64,000 bases of DNA from Okapia johnstoni (GCA_024291935.2 CM044309.1:4526001-4590000), one strand, 5' to 3'; shown: positions 10,990-21,764, counted from the stretch's first letter. The notes: generated from the sequence alone by a model not told the origin. Program-made: numbers and translations.

Positions 10990-11482
10990 CCAGAGTAGAA
11001 ATTCAGCTGGAGCCTTGGGGAGTTCATCTCTTTGCACAGAGCTAATTTGGATGTAGACATTGTAGATGGCACATCAGCACAGAATTGGTGTCCTGGGCTG
11101 GTGACGGCATGCATTATAGATACACAGAAGCACTTAGCATATATTATTAAAACTTTTAGCTTTGGGTACCTGCCATATATATAATTCAAATGTTTTGCAA
11201 ACTGATGACTTCATCGATAGAATCAAGTACTTGAGAAATCTGTCTTGGCCATTTTGCAGTTGACTTTGACCCATTTGAGATGACAGTGGAGATCTAGAGC
11301 CTCTCTGACCTTCCCACTCCTTATTGTCATATATTCACTCAGCTTCACCTTTTGGCATTCCTTTTCTGATTCCGGAAACAACTCTTTTGTTAATAAAATC
11401 CATGGAAGTGGTTTATTTTTGCCCTTAGTATCACAATATTTTTTTAAGCCAGAAGAAATTTGACTTACTATGTTAGATGTTG
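10990..11482. other. no gene or known repeat recognised
   Basis: AT-rich unique sequence. Confidence 0.45.
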
Positions 11483-11676
11483 TTCCTTGATAGCTCAGTT
11501 GGTGAAGAATCCACCTGCAGTGCGGGAGACCTGGGTTCGATCCCTGGGTTGGGAAGATCCCCTGGAGAAGGGAAAGGCTACCCACTCCAGTATTCCGGTG
11601 AATTCCATGGACTGTTTAGTCCATGGGGTCTCAAAGAGTCAGACACAACTGAGGGACTTTTTCACTCACTTTCACG
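11483..11676 (+). mobile_element. Bov-tA SINE
   Basis: Head and body are complete, with an intact Pol III B box GGTTCGATCC at 11534-11543. It is the short-body variant with the CCATGGACT/AGTCCATGG hairpin, and the tail is TTTCACTCACTTTCAC. Confidence 0.94.
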
Positions 11677-12719
11677 GCTCTGGTAGCACAAAAGCTGGGA
11701 GTTTGTAAAGGCTATAAAAGGAGTGAAGCAGGCATCTCAGAGGGAAGCCAGACGCCTTGCTCTGGGCTCCCAGAGAAGGTCTTATCGAAGTCCTGCCAGG
11801 CCTTGGTTTGCTGCTCCGCAGATTAAAATCAGTTAAATTCGGAGCACAGAGTGAATGCGAAGGGAGCGGGGTTGGAGACAGGGAAGGCACAAAAGGAGAC
11901 TGGGCGTGAGTAGGCAGCAAGTTCAATGCAAGAATAATTTGTTCCTTCCAGGGAGAAGCAAAAAAAAAAAAAAAAAAAAAAGAAATTCCTTTAGTAGTAA
12001 TGAACTTCGTTTTATTGAGGAGTATCTATGACTGTGAGGAGACAGAGTGTGTGGGCTGTAACCGAGGTAACGAGTGGGCAGCACTTCAGCAGCTCGGAGA
12101 TTCGTGGTGAGATTCGGAAAGGGCTCATCTTCTCACTTGAGTCTCCTCCACCCGCATCCGTCACACCTGATGCTGTCATTGCGAGCTCAGCCTTGGATCA
12201 GGCAGAGGGGGCCTGGCTGGCAGTTGAAGAGTCTAGCCTTATTCATCATCAGTTCACCAGGAAAGGGGAAATGAAGTGAGAAAAGAAAGAAAATATGAGA
12301 AAAGTAAAGTAAGACATGCTAAAACAAACAAAAAAAATAAGCCTATTTTTAGGCACACACAAATTATTTACATAATAAGAACCTGCATTACAAAGACCAG
12401 ATATCCTTGAGCCTGTCTGAGACAATACATATTCAGTCCTTTGTAACCCTAGCCTGTGCTCCAGCAGGAAACGCCACCTTCTCTGGATCTGATGCCTCAA
12501 CTGCCCTTATCTTTAGATGATGGAGACTTAAAGAAAAAGACCTCCTACTAAATGTGCCCAGTAAAAAATAATTTCTGGTTGAGGAAAAAAAAAATTAGCT
12601 AAGTATATCAGATTAGCACAGCACATGAAGCTTACTCATTTGTAACATCCTGAATAAGAAGGTACCAAGCTCTCACTTACTCTACTAGAAACTTCTGTGA
12701 AAAGAATTAAGTCCCAATG
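11677..12719. other. no gene recognised
   Basis: Mostly unique. A 20-base A-run lies near 11960-11980. The frame 12028-12279 (83 codons) has no recognisable domain and no supporting splice or polyadenylation context. Confidence 0.45.
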
Positions 12720-12729
12720 TGATTAAGAA

Positions 12730-12948
12730 AAGGAAAGTGAAGTCGCTCAGTCATGTCCGACTCGTTTCGACCCCATGGACTGTAGCCTACCAGGCTCCTC
12801 CAACCATGGGATTTTCCAGGCAAGGGTACTGGAGTGATTTGCCGTTTCATTCTCCAGAGGATCTTCCCGACCCAGGGATCGAACCCGGGTCTCCCACATT
12901 GCAGGCAGATGCTTTACACCGTCAGAGCCACCAGGGAAGCCAGGTATA
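12730..12948 (-). mobile_element. Bov-tA SINE with clean TSD
   Basis: Full-length reverse Bov-tA with an intact B box (reversed GGATCGAACC, 12877-12886). A perfect 10-bp TSD, TGATTAAGAA, flanks it (12720-12729 and 12949-12958). Confidence 0.96.
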
Positions 12949-12958
12949 TGATTAAGAA

Positions 12959-14118
12959 TTAAGGCCCAATCTTAATTATTTAATGTGATTGACTCCTAAA
13001 TTTTCATTGACCAACATATAGAAGGCCCCTGCACTAGCAATCTGTTCAAACTAGCCAATTCCTCCGATGCGTTAGTCTCCTACAGAGCCGTAATCGAGCT
13101 CTGTGTCTATAAACCACTCCACGATGTCCCATTTATTTTTATTTTGTACTGAGTTAATATTTTAAAGCTAGAACTTTAACATATGACAGGGGCTCTTCCA
13201 AATTATCTCTGAAAGATTAACTAGGTGAGCACTAATAAAGGCTGATGTTTGAAAGATACAGTTTCTACTAATCTGCAGACCTCATGACACACAGTTTCAT
13301 ATTGACTTTTATGTCTTGGTAGAGCTACAAATACCAGTACACGTATCTAAAATATAGGAAATATTTTACTGACATTCTTGTATTTTTTTAACATGTTAAT
13401 ATCAGAAGCGGCAGGAAGATCTTAAAAAGTAGGTCATTTGAAATTGATAACTTGCATGTTTATTGTCTCTCTCCTCACCAAAAACAGTGGTTTAAATGTT
13501 CTTCTTATTCAGGAAACAGATGCTAAGCTTTATTAATAAGGCATTTGCAAGCTTTAGTGCCTTGTCTTATTTTTCCACTCATTATAAACTGACATTCTCT
13601 CACAGGAGTCCCCATTACAATGCAAATTTGAACCATTTTTTTTAACTTCACATTCATTATGAAAAATTGAAAGCATTATTTATGGTAATGTTTATTTCAT
13701 CCATATTTCAAGTAAGAAATTGTTTTTTTTTTTATTCTGTCTGTCACTAGTTGACAAACCACAGTAAAGTTTTTTTGCTACCATCCCATGCTAATTAATC
13801 AGATTAGCATGGAATGATAGTGAAAAGCCAACTCTCTTGTTTCTCTGTAGCCTATCTTTCACTATCTATTAGATGTTAATTATTCCTGTGGTCTGTTCCA
13901 AACTTACCGTGTCCCAGGAATAATGTATTTAATAACAAATTTCAAAATAAACCACAAAATCAAAATCTCTCTTTTTTAATCCTAAAATTCCATATCTTTC
14001 AACTAGTCTCAAGCAGGAGAGAAAATTATAGATAAAACAGGATGGAGTGGAGCATTTCCTCTTCAAGATTTGACCCTCCATTGCATAACTGACCATCATA
14101 GGCACCCACGGGTTTCTG
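12959..14118. other. repeat-poor AT-rich block
   Basis: No interspersed repeat was recognised over about 1.1 kb, in contrast with the flanks. It contains an octamer-like ATGCAAAT (13620-13627), TAATTA cores (13792-13797 and 13877-13882) and an imperfect hairpin (13771-13827). The composition suits a conserved noncoding element, but conservation cannot be judged from one sequence. Confidence 0.4.
13771..13827. other. imperfect inverted repeat (hairpin)
   Basis: The arms 13778-13795 and 13803-13820 pair at 16 of 18 positions, with two C-A mismatches and the 7-base loop TAATCAG. As RNA, flanking T/A and G-U pairs extend the stem to about 25 bp. Confidence 0.8.
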
Positions 14119-14472
14119 ACTGCTATAGAGTGCATTTTTGTGTTCCCTCAGATTTACTTGTTAAACCCTAATGTGATGGTATTAGGAGGCGGGTCTTTGA
14201 AAGCTAATCAGACCCTGAGGGCAAGGCTCTCCTGCGTGGAATTAGTGTCCTTCTAAAGGATTCTTCAGAGAGCGCTCTTGCCCCTCCTGCCATGCAAGGT
14301 CATAGGAGTAGAGAGCTGCCTATGAACGGAGGCACGCTCTCACCAAAATCAAGTCTACAGGTGCTTTAATCTTTGACTTACAGCCTTCTGAACTCCAAGG
14401 GATAATTTTCTATTGCTCATAAGTCACTCAGTCTGTGGTATTCTGTCATAACAGCCCAAGTGGACTAAGACA
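14119..14472 (+). mobile_element. MaLR-type solo LTR
   Basis: The order of phrases follows MLT1/MST-like LTRs: AATGTGATGGTATTAGGAGG, TAGTGTCCTTCTAAAGGATT, CTCCTGCCATGCAAGGTC, TGACTTACAGCCTTCTGAAC, and TCAGTCTGTGGTATTCTGTC ending ACTAAGACA. It is an ancient non-coding LTR with no internal viral gene adjacent. Confidence 0.75.
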
Positions 14473-14510
14473 TACTTGCTTTAGAGTCAGAGTCTATTGA
14501 GGATGAACTG

Positions 14511-14709
14511 AAAGTGAAAGTCACTCAGTTGTGTCTGACTCTTTGCAAACCCATTGACTATAGCCCACCAGGCTCTGCTGTCCATGGAATTCTCCAGGCA
14601 AGAATACTGGAGTGGGTAGCCATTTTCTTTTCCTGGGGATCTTCCCGACCCAGGGATCAAACCTGGGTCTCCTACACTGCAGGCAGATTCTTTATGTCTG
14701 AGCCACCAG
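14511..14709 (-). mobile_element. Bov-tA SINE
   Basis: Reverse Bov-tA from AAAGTGAAAGTCACTCAGTT to the head end near GAGCCACCAGAG. Confidence 0.92.
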
Positions 14710-14995
14710 AGCTGAAGAGTTTGACAGTTCTACTGGGTGACAGAGTCTAGCCAGTTTTGAGGCTGCAAAATTGTATCTTGAAAAAGGAAATAAGTGCATA
14801 ACACCCCAAGCCAAACTTATCTTTCTTATGCTTTGCAAACATTGTGATGCTTTTCCATACTATGTTATTCATCCATGTTTGATGTGTTCTAATTATTTCC
14901 ATTAGCTAATTTTCAGTTTACAATTCCTGTCATAGGATTCAGAACCAAAGATTTCTGTTTCCAGTAAACAGAAGAATAAATTTACACCAAACTCT
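14710..14995. other. no gene or known repeat recognised
   Basis: AT-rich unique sequence. Confidence 0.45.
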
Positions 14996-15208
14996 TGCCA
15001 GAGGCTCAGGTAAAGAATCCACCTGCCAATACAGGAGATGTGGGTTCTATCCCTGGGTCAGGAAGATTCCCTGGAGAAGGAAATGGCAACCCACTTCAGT
15101 ATTCTTGCCTGAGAAATCCCATGAGTGGAGGAGTTTGGCAAGCTACACAGTCTGAGGTCACAAAAGATTTGGTCACAAAAGTTAATGACTTAGCAGTTAA
15201 ACACAACA
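14996..15208 (+). mobile_element. diverged Bov-tA SINE
   Basis: Head (AGGTAAAGAATCCACCTGCC) and body are recognisable but worn. The BovA tail is degenerate (GGTCACAAAAGATTTGGTC to TTAAACACAAC). An older copy than its neighbours. Confidence 0.82.
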
Positions 15209-15425
15209 ACTTGCTAGAAACAACTAAAATACTGTGTAAGTATTTTGTTTTGCAATATTCTTGAAAGAATAAAATATTTAACAAAATAGAGAATGTTAAG
15301 CTGAAATCTAAAGGAAAATGGGAACCAGACAAATAAAGACAAGCTTCTTCTGCCTTGAGAGCAGTTGCTGAACTCAGTAAATTTGGACTCGGGAGATGAG
15401 ATAGTCAGAAGTATTTGTGTCAATT

Positions 15426-16071
15426 GTAGTGAGGTGGATGAGCCTAAAGCCTATTATACAGAGTGAAGCAAGCCAGAAAGAGAAAAATAAATACTATATA
15501 TTAACACATATATAATGGAATCTAGAAAAATAGTACTAGTGAACCTATGTACAGAGAAGACATGGAGATGCAGACGTAGAGAACGGACTTGTGAACACGA
15601 TGGGGAAAGGAGAGACTAGGAGAAATTGAGAAAGTGTTATTGACATATATACACTGCTGCTGTTGCTAAGTTGCGTCAGTCGTGTCCAACTCTGTGCGAT
15701 CCCATAGACGGCAGCCCACCAAGCTCCCCCGTCCCTGGGATTCTCTAGGCAAGAACACTGGAGTGGGTTGCCATTTCCTCCTCCAATGCATGAAAGTGAA
15801 AAGTGAAAGTGAAGTCGCTCAGTCATGTCCAACTCTTCACAACCCCATGGGCTGCAGCCTACCAGGCTCCTCCGTCCATGGGGTTTCCCAGGCAAGAGTA
15901 CTGAAGTGGGGTATATACACTATCATGTGTAAAATAGGTAGTTAGTGGAGAACCAGCCTGGTGCTCTGTGACGATCTGGAGGGGTGAAATGGAGGGGGAA
16001 GGCTCAGGAGAGAGGTCACACATACACACACACACATGTATAATTGTGACTGAATCACTTTGATTTTTAAA
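15426..16071 (+). mobile_element. artiodactyl L1 3' UTR, split by a Bov-A2
   Basis: The left part (15426-15654) holds GAGTGAAGCAAGCCAGAAAG and ATATTAACACATATATAATG. The right part (15912-16071) resumes at TATATACACTATCATGTG and reaches TGTGACTGAATCACTTTG. The SINE between them duplicated TATATACAC. Confidence 0.88.
15655..15911 (-). mobile_element. Bov-A2 SINE inserted in an L1
   Basis: Both BovA monomers are present in reverse (TGCTGCTGTTGCTAAGTTGC to GGCAAGAGTACTGAAGTGGG). A 9-bp TSD, TATATACAC, flanks it (15646-15654 and 15912-15920), which are L1 bases. It is therefore younger than the L1. Confidence 0.95.
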
Positions 16072-16479
16072 AGCTAGGGCCAAGAGTGCACTAACGGTGG
16101 TAAGTTTACAAGGAGACCCTCCTCTTGTTGACTGGGTGCTGCGGGGCTCATCCCAGGGTAAAAACTAATCAAAAATAAGCCCCCACCCACCCCACACACA
16201 TCGCTCAGGAGACTGTAGGGAAGGCTGCAGCTACAACACTGTGTAAATAGAAAAGATCAGCGGGCAGAGAAAGTCCCTGAGAAATTGTGGTCACCACAAC
16301 CATATCCTGGGATGGCTCAAAGTTTGGATTACATTATTTGGGCAGCCTGTCAGTGTCAAGCCACAAACTTGGTTGGTGGCCTTACCAAATGGTAGTGCCC
16401 GTGAGGTCTGCAGAAGGAAATTCAGTTTGTCTCTGCAAGAAGGCACCTTAATCTTAGGCCTCAAAGAATTATTAAAAAG
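16072..16479. other. no gene recognised
   Basis: Unique or unassigned sequence, possibly the worn 5' part of the L1ME-like element that follows. Confidence 0.4.
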
Positions 16480-17180
16480 TAAATTTTCCAGAAACATTGA
16501 GAAGTCCACAGTAAAACTAATAAGATAAAAATACCCAAGAATAAGCACCATGAAAAATAATCTGCAGAAACAAAATTACAGAACAGACCCCAAAATATTT
16601 GAGATATTGAGATGATGAAATCCAGAAATAAAACACATATGCTTACTCTGTTTAAAGATAATAATGTTAAAGACAATTTGAAAATATCTGCAAGAAATAA
16701 AAACTATAAAAATAAACCTAGAAAATTTGAATTAGAAAGAAAGAAATAGTATAAAAGAAACGTAAGAGACAAATATAATAACTTAGTTAAGGGGTGAAGA
16801 GAAAATGCAATACAACTGTAAAAGATTTAGTGAATTGGAAAATATACCAGAAAGTTCACCAGTGTGCAGCGACGAAAAGTTGAAAAATATGGTAGAGAGT
16901 TAAGAGATGGATGATAGAGAGAAGAGCTAATGTACTTTTAATCACAGTTCCAAAAGGGGACTGGTTCAGAAAAGTAAAGAGGACAGCAGTAATAATTAGA
17001 GGTGATAATTAAAGGTAATAATTAAGGTAATAGCTGATCATTTTATAGAACTCAGCAGAACAGACTCAATAAATGAGACCCCATTTAGAAATGTCATCAT
17101 GAAGCTGCAAATACCAAAGAAAATGCAGCTCTCTTAAAACAGCCACAGGGAAAAAGCAGATTATCAAAAGAAAGGTACAG
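16480..17180 (+). mobile_element. ancient L1ME-like fragment
   Basis: A-rich coding-strand wording matches old L1ME 3' regions: CTCTGTTTAAAGATAATAATG, AAAAACTATAAAAATAAACC, ATCACAGTTCCAAAAGGGG, TCATCATGAAGCTGCAAATACC. It is heavily mutated, and no frame is open. Confidence 0.65.
16990..17031 (+). repeat. short 13-bp tandem repeat
   Basis: About three units of a TAATTAAAGGTAA-like motif lie in tandem inside the L1ME-like segment. Confidence 0.6.
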
Positions 17181-17208
17181 AAATAAGCTTTTTCTTTTCA
17201 TTTGTCAC

Positions 17209-17295
17209 TTCTTTTAACATGGCTACCAGAAAATTTTAAATTACGTGTGCGGCTCACCTCATCTTTCTTTTGGACACAGCTGCTACAGACCAACA
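17209..17295. mobile_element. possible hAT-type DNA transposon remnant
   Basis: The phrase ACATGGCTACCAGAAAATTT, followed by GTGCGGCTCACCTCATC and TTTTGGACACAGCTGC, resembles the end of a common mammalian non-autonomous DNA transposon. The family is not assignable by eye. Confidence 0.4.
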
Positions 17296-17364
17296 TGTAA
17301 CCCCATCCTAAGGTCCCAGCAGTGTTTTAGAATAGCATCAGGCAAGCTTGCAGCAGGCGTGACC

Positions 17365-17495
17365 TCCAGCAAATTCCTTAACCTATCTGAGTCTCAGTTT
17401 CCACGTCTTTAAGAGGTGACAGGTATGAACATTACCCCCACCAGGATTTATTATGAAGATCAAGTCTGACATGCGAGCACAGGCTTGGAGATATG
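17365..17495 (+). mobile_element. MIR SINE
   Basis: MIR core: GACCTCCAGCAAATTCCTTAAC, CTGAGTCTCAGTTTCC, then a TTATTATGAAGATCAAGTC region. Confidence 0.75.
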
Positions 17496-17837
17496 TAATG
17501 TGTGACACATTCTGTTTTATGGGCTTCCCTCAAAGAAACCCAACACCACAGCTCACCTACTACCACCTTCCTTAATCCAATGTCCCTGAGCTGGAGCAGA
17601 GTGTAAGTTAAGGTGAAAATGGAACTTTCTGGACGACCAGAGATAAGCTTGCCGAACAAGATCCATTGTACTGAGCAGGATGCCAGAACCACCGCTGAGT
17701 TAAGAGGACAAGTTAACCTGCATTCACAAATATCCATCTGCAGTTGTAAGAAATGCAGTGACTGATTTGTTCTTGTTGCAGTGTGATGGTATCAAGTATA
17801 AAAAAATCTTACTCAAAAATGCAAGGTTTTAAGAGCA

Positions 17838-18262
17838 ACAATAGATGAGTGGATAAAGATCTGGTATGGATAGACCGTGGAATGCTACTGAGTCATAAAA
17901 AAAATGAAATTTTGCCATTTGCAGCAACATGGATGGACCTGGAGTATCACGCTAAGTGAAATAAGTCAGAGAAGAAAAGAAAAATACAATGTGATATCAC
18001 TTACATGTGGAATCTAAAAATTTGCAACAAAAAAGAAGCAGACTCACAGATGTAGAGGGACAAACTGGTGGTTTTCAGAGGAGGGGAGAGTGGGGGGCAG
18101 TATAGGGACGGGAGAGCAGGAGGCACCAGCTACGGGAGGCAAAACAGGCTTGAGGATGTGTTACACAATATGGCGAATGCAGCCAGTATTTTGTAACACT
18201 GCAAATGGAAAGAAACCTTTAAAAATTTCATTAAAAATAGAAAAATTAAAAATTTTGAAGAA
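17838..18262 (+). mobile_element. L1 3' end
   Basis: L1 wording: ATGAGTGGATAAAGATCTGG, TTTGCCATTTGCAGCAACAT, AAGTGAAATAAGTCAGAGAA, ending near CACTGCAAATGG and an A-rich tail. Confidence 0.85.
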
Positions 18263-18648
18263 CATAAAGAGATATATGATGCCATTCTAGCAAAACATAT
18301 GGTAGATATAGCTACATTAAGATTAGACAAAATCTGCTCGAGCAAAAAAAAATTACGAGGGATAAAGTCAATTCACGTTGATAAAGGATTCAGTTTTTCA
18401 CAAAGATGCCACCGTGTTTCAATTTGTAAGCAAATAATAAAATAGCTTCAAAGTACAGAACTCAAGCCTTGACAGAAAACGCGAGGAAAAGTAGATACCT
18501 ATGCAGCCGTAGGCTGAGATTGTTGTTTCTGTCACTGGAGAGGGCTTTCCCCCCACATTTTGCAGGTACAGTTCTTTCTGTTTGAATGCGGGTCAGTTTC
18601 ACAGTCTTTATTGAATCTGGTACACTACTGCTTCTGGGCTGTGTTTCA
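18263..18648. other. no gene or known repeat recognised
   Basis: Unique sequence. The minus-strand frame 18462-18707 is not gene-like and runs into the CHR SINE. Confidence 0.4.
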
Positions 18649-18757
18649 GTTTTTTGGTCATGAGGCACGTGGGATTCTAACTCCCTGATCAGGGGTCGAA
18701 CCCTCACCCCCTGCGTTAAAAGGCAAAGTCTTAACCGCTGGACTGCCAGGGAAGTCT
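18649..18757 (-). mobile_element. CHR-type SINE (CHR-2-like)
   Basis: Reverse complement of a cetartiodactyl tRNA-derived SINE: T-run, GTCATGAGGCACGTGGGATT, CCTGATCAGGGGTCGAACCC, ending CTGGACTGCCAGGGAAGTC. Confidence 0.82.
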
Positions 18758-18789
18758 CACAGGTATAATTCTAATACAATAAACTGCAT

Positions 18790-19160
18790 CCTTGTTAGTG
18801 TACACTTCAATGAGTTTTTACAGATGGACACAGGATATTTGCATCTCCCCAAATCTTTTCTGATGCCCCTTCATAGTTTATCCTTCCATTGACTCCAGTC
18901 TTAGGCAACCTCTAATCTGCTCTTTAGTCACTATAGGTTAATTTACATTTCTAGGATCTATATTACTGGATCGTACAGTATGTAGCATTCTGTGTCTTGC
19001 TTCTTTCACTCAGGATAATTATTTTAGGAGCTATTTCTGTCGTCATGTGTATCAGGAGGCAGTTTTTATACTGCTAAGAAGTATAGTCCTTTGTTTGGAT
19101 GTACCACAATTTGTTTACTCATTCACCCATGCATAGACATCGGGGTTAATATCATTTTTT
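18790..19160 (-). mobile_element. antisense L1M fragment
   Basis: Reads as the complement of L1 ORF2-end/3' sequence: CACTTCAATGAGTTTTTACAG, GTCTTGCTTCTTTCACTCAG, TTTGGATGTACCACAATTTG. Confidence 0.75.
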
Positions 19161-19340
19161 GCCCCCTCAAAGCTTCCCTTTCCAGAAATGGATGAGACTG
19201 TGGTTAAGAAGAGGCATAACAGACTTCAGCATGTTTGTAATGTACTGCTAATGGTAGGACAGATACTTGTCTAATTATTATTCACTAGGATGTGCATAAA
19301 GTTACATTTAACTTTTTGTCAATGTTATACTTTATCAAAG

Positions 19341-19546
19341 CGAGTGAGTGAAGTTGCTCAGTCATGTCCGACTCTGCAACCCCATGGACTGTAGCCCACC
19401 AGGCTCCTGCATCCATGGGATTCTCCAAGCAAAAATACTGGAGTGAGTTGCCATTTCCTTCTCCAGGGGATCTTCCCCACCCAGGGATTGAACCCAGGTC
19501 TTCCACATTGAGGGCAAACACTTTATCATCTGAGCCACAAGGGAAG
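19341..19546 (-). mobile_element. Bov-tA SINE
   Basis: Reverse Bov-tA from GAAGTTGCTCAGTCATGTCC to GAGCCACAAGGGAAGT. The 275-codon minus-strand frame 19285-20112 runs through it and through flanking GC-rich sequence; it is not a gene. Confidence 0.93.
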
Positions 19547-19599
19547 TACAAGAGAAGAAAAATCAAGATGAAGTATCTGAGATTACATCTGCCATGCAA

Positions 19600-19800
19600 G
19601 TGCAGCAGTTGTGGTCTAGGGAAGAAAGCCTTAGCTCTGATAAGAATGAACTTGGGCAATGTTACTTCATCTCTCGCAGCTCCATCATTTGTGAAATCAG
19701 GATAATAAAGCCAGATAACTATATTACAGCACTTTGTAATGTGTACCATGCTGTACCCAAAGGAGTTACTGTCATCATCATCGTTACTACTGTGACTACC
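19600..19800 (+). mobile_element. MIR SINE
   Basis: GAACTTGGGCAATGTTACTTC, ATCATTTGTGAAATCAGGAT, then the tail region CATCATCATCGTTACTAC. Confidence 0.7.
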
Positions 19801-20139
19801 ACAAGGGAGTAGACAAAATGACTTCAGCCAGAAGGTTCCAGTTAATCTGCTCCGTGTCCAGCCTGTGGGCTCTTCTTTCTCACTGGCAACCACGGGGCTC
19901 TCGTCATTCAGGTCATCCTCCAAGAGAGAACCTTCTAGAAAGAGCGCATCGGTGGACACCCCCAGTGGGCACTTCCTTGGGATCTGCTGCAGCATCCAGA
20001 CTGAGACAGCACTGTCCCCCCACACTGAGCACAGTAGGAATGCTAGCCCGGGCCCTTCCTGCCCAGCAGGCCATCTTTGTTCCAGACACCCTCCCAACCC
20101 CCCCCACCCCACCCCCGCCCTGGCCTAGCCGGGAACCTC
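19801..20139. other. GC-rich sequence, no gene recognised
   Basis: C-rich tract at 20093-20118. Overlapping Pro/Ser-rich frames on both strands follow from composition. Confidence 0.4.
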
Positions 20140-20358
20140 CCTGAGCTGTGCTGCTTTCAAAGGCGCTTCCTGCCCAAGCCTCCACCTCCCCTCTCCTCCT
20201 TCCGAAGTCAGACCTGCATGCTGTTTGGAGGCTCCCTCTGACCACTCCTGGCTCTCTCAACTTCAACTTTCACAAGACTTTACCCTAATAAATCTCTTGC
20301 GTTTCTAATTCTGTCTCAGCATCTGCTTAGCATCTTGGAGGACCAAAACTGACTAACA
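20140..20358 (+). mobile_element. LTR-like 3' end
   Basis: Contains AATAAATCTCTTGCGTTTC followed by CTCAGCATCTGCTTAGC and a short end near ACTGACTAACA. This layout (polyadenylation signal, R/U5-like segment) is typical of endogenous retroviral LTRs of ruminants. The 5' boundary and the family are unknown, and no viral gene is seen. Confidence 0.45.
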
Positions 20359-20370
20359 TAGGCAGTATGG

Positions 20371-20398
20371 TTTTTCATTAGCAAGAACTAATGAAAAA
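20371..20398. repeat. perfect 10-bp inverted repeat
   Basis: TTTTTCATTA and TAATGAAAAA are separated by the 8-base loop GCAAGAAC. Confidence 0.85.
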
Positions 20399-20828
20399 TT
20401 TTAAAATCGAAAACCAAGAAATTGAATGAGATGTTTGCAGACGCTGAAATTCCTGACATAAACAAACAGCCTCATACAGACAGTGCAAGCCAAATTTTTA
20501 ATTTTTTAATTTATATTTGATCCTGATGTTCCAGATCCATCATAGCCAGATTCATGAGATTAATATTTTTTATCTTAAAAAAAAAAAAAAGAGAATCCAT
20601 GACTAGAACAGTTTGTCTTCAAAATGACGTTTATTTTGCAACTAAACTATGTTTTCTCTCTTACTCATTTCGGCGTGCGATTCATAAGTTTACTAAAGGC
20701 CCAATAAATGGGGATTTGCTGAAGTCTCTCTAATAAAGTCACCTAAATTGAGGTTCCATGTCAATTTGGAACCATCACGAAGCTGTAGAAGTCAGATGAT
20801 AGAGGGAATTCAAGGATTTAAGTAAGCT
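20399..20828. other. AT-rich, no gene recognised
   Basis: Includes an A-run of about 14 near 20577-20591. No known repeat was recognised. Confidence 0.4.
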
Positions 20829-21040
20829 TGTGCATGTTCTCAGTTGTTAAGCTGTGTCAGACTCTTGGTGATGATGTCTTGGACTATGACTTGACAGACT
20901 CCTCTGTCCATGGGATTTCCCGGGCAAGAATGGAGTGGGTTGCCATTTCCTTCTTCAGGGGATCTTCACGACCCAGGAATCTAAACTGCAACTCCTGCCT
21001 GTCAGGCAGATTCTTTGCCACGGAGCCACCTGGAAAGTCC
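20829..21040 (-). mobile_element. diverged Bov-tA SINE
   Basis: Reverse Bov-tA with many substitutions: TCAGACTCTTGGTGATGATG, GGGTTGCCATTTCCTTCTTC, head end GCCACCTGGAAAGTCC. Confidence 0.85.
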
Positions 21041-21254
21041 TTTAAGCAGAGTGTGTTAAAAAAAATCCTTTGTATCCATACTTTGAATTTATGTTCCAAA
21101 TATTTACCAAGTCAGCAGCCAAATGAAAATGATTTTTGCATAAACTGTGAATTAAAATTTTCAAGAAACTAGACATTTAAATTTATTTCATTTAAAAATA
21201 GTCAGGGTTTTTTTTTTTAGCATTTATCTTTTTCTTTTAATTTTAAAGGAAGCA

Positions 21255-21415
21255 ATATGAAATATAATAGGTGAATGGGGCCAGTTGCATGGTGGTGGAT
21301 GGCAACTAGACTTAGGGTGATGATCACTCTGCATATGTTGAACTATAATGCTATATATCTAAAGCTTATATAATAAAAGTTTGAATAAATTAGAAAAAAA
21401 TAAAATGATTGATTT
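21255..21415 (+). mobile_element. short L1 3' UTR
   Basis: TGGCAACTAGACTTAGGGTG followed by TGATGATCACTCTGCATATG and a TATATAATAAAAG end match the L1M 3' terminus. Confidence 0.65.
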
Positions 21416-21605
21416 TAAACCGTGTATTTTCCTAAAACTAAACATAACATCTTAGATTTGCCTCTAGCATAGTTACTCTAGGAAGTATCCAATCCAAATC
21501 CATTAATTTCATTATTTGTGGGCCAAATATCCCCACTGAAAGCCAATATGTGAAATATATCACTTAGATCATGTATAAGGAAAGTAAAACTGATTATCTG
21601 CACTA

Positions 21606-21727
21606 TTTTTTTTTTTTTTGGCCACACCACTCGGCTTGTAGGATCTTAGTTCCCCAACCAGGGATTGGACCTGGACCACGGCAGTGAAAATGCCACATCC
21701 TAACCCCTAGGCCACCAGGAAACTCTC
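21606..21727 (-). mobile_element. CHR-2-like SINE
   Basis: T-run (the reversed poly(A) tail), GGCCACACCACTCGGCTTG, TTCCCCAACCAGGGATTGG, then CCTAGGCCACCAGGAAACTC: a full-length reverse CHR-2-type element. Confidence 0.88.
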
Positions 21728-21764
21728 TCTCTGCAGCATTCTAAGTCATATTTGGAACACTGGT

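Noticed and set aside
19285..20112. 275-codon minus-strand frame as a gene
   Set aside because: It runs through an antisense Bov-tA (SNPs and SINE peptide such as GNGNSLQYFCLENPMDAGAW), a MIR and GC-rich sequence. No domain or gene context.
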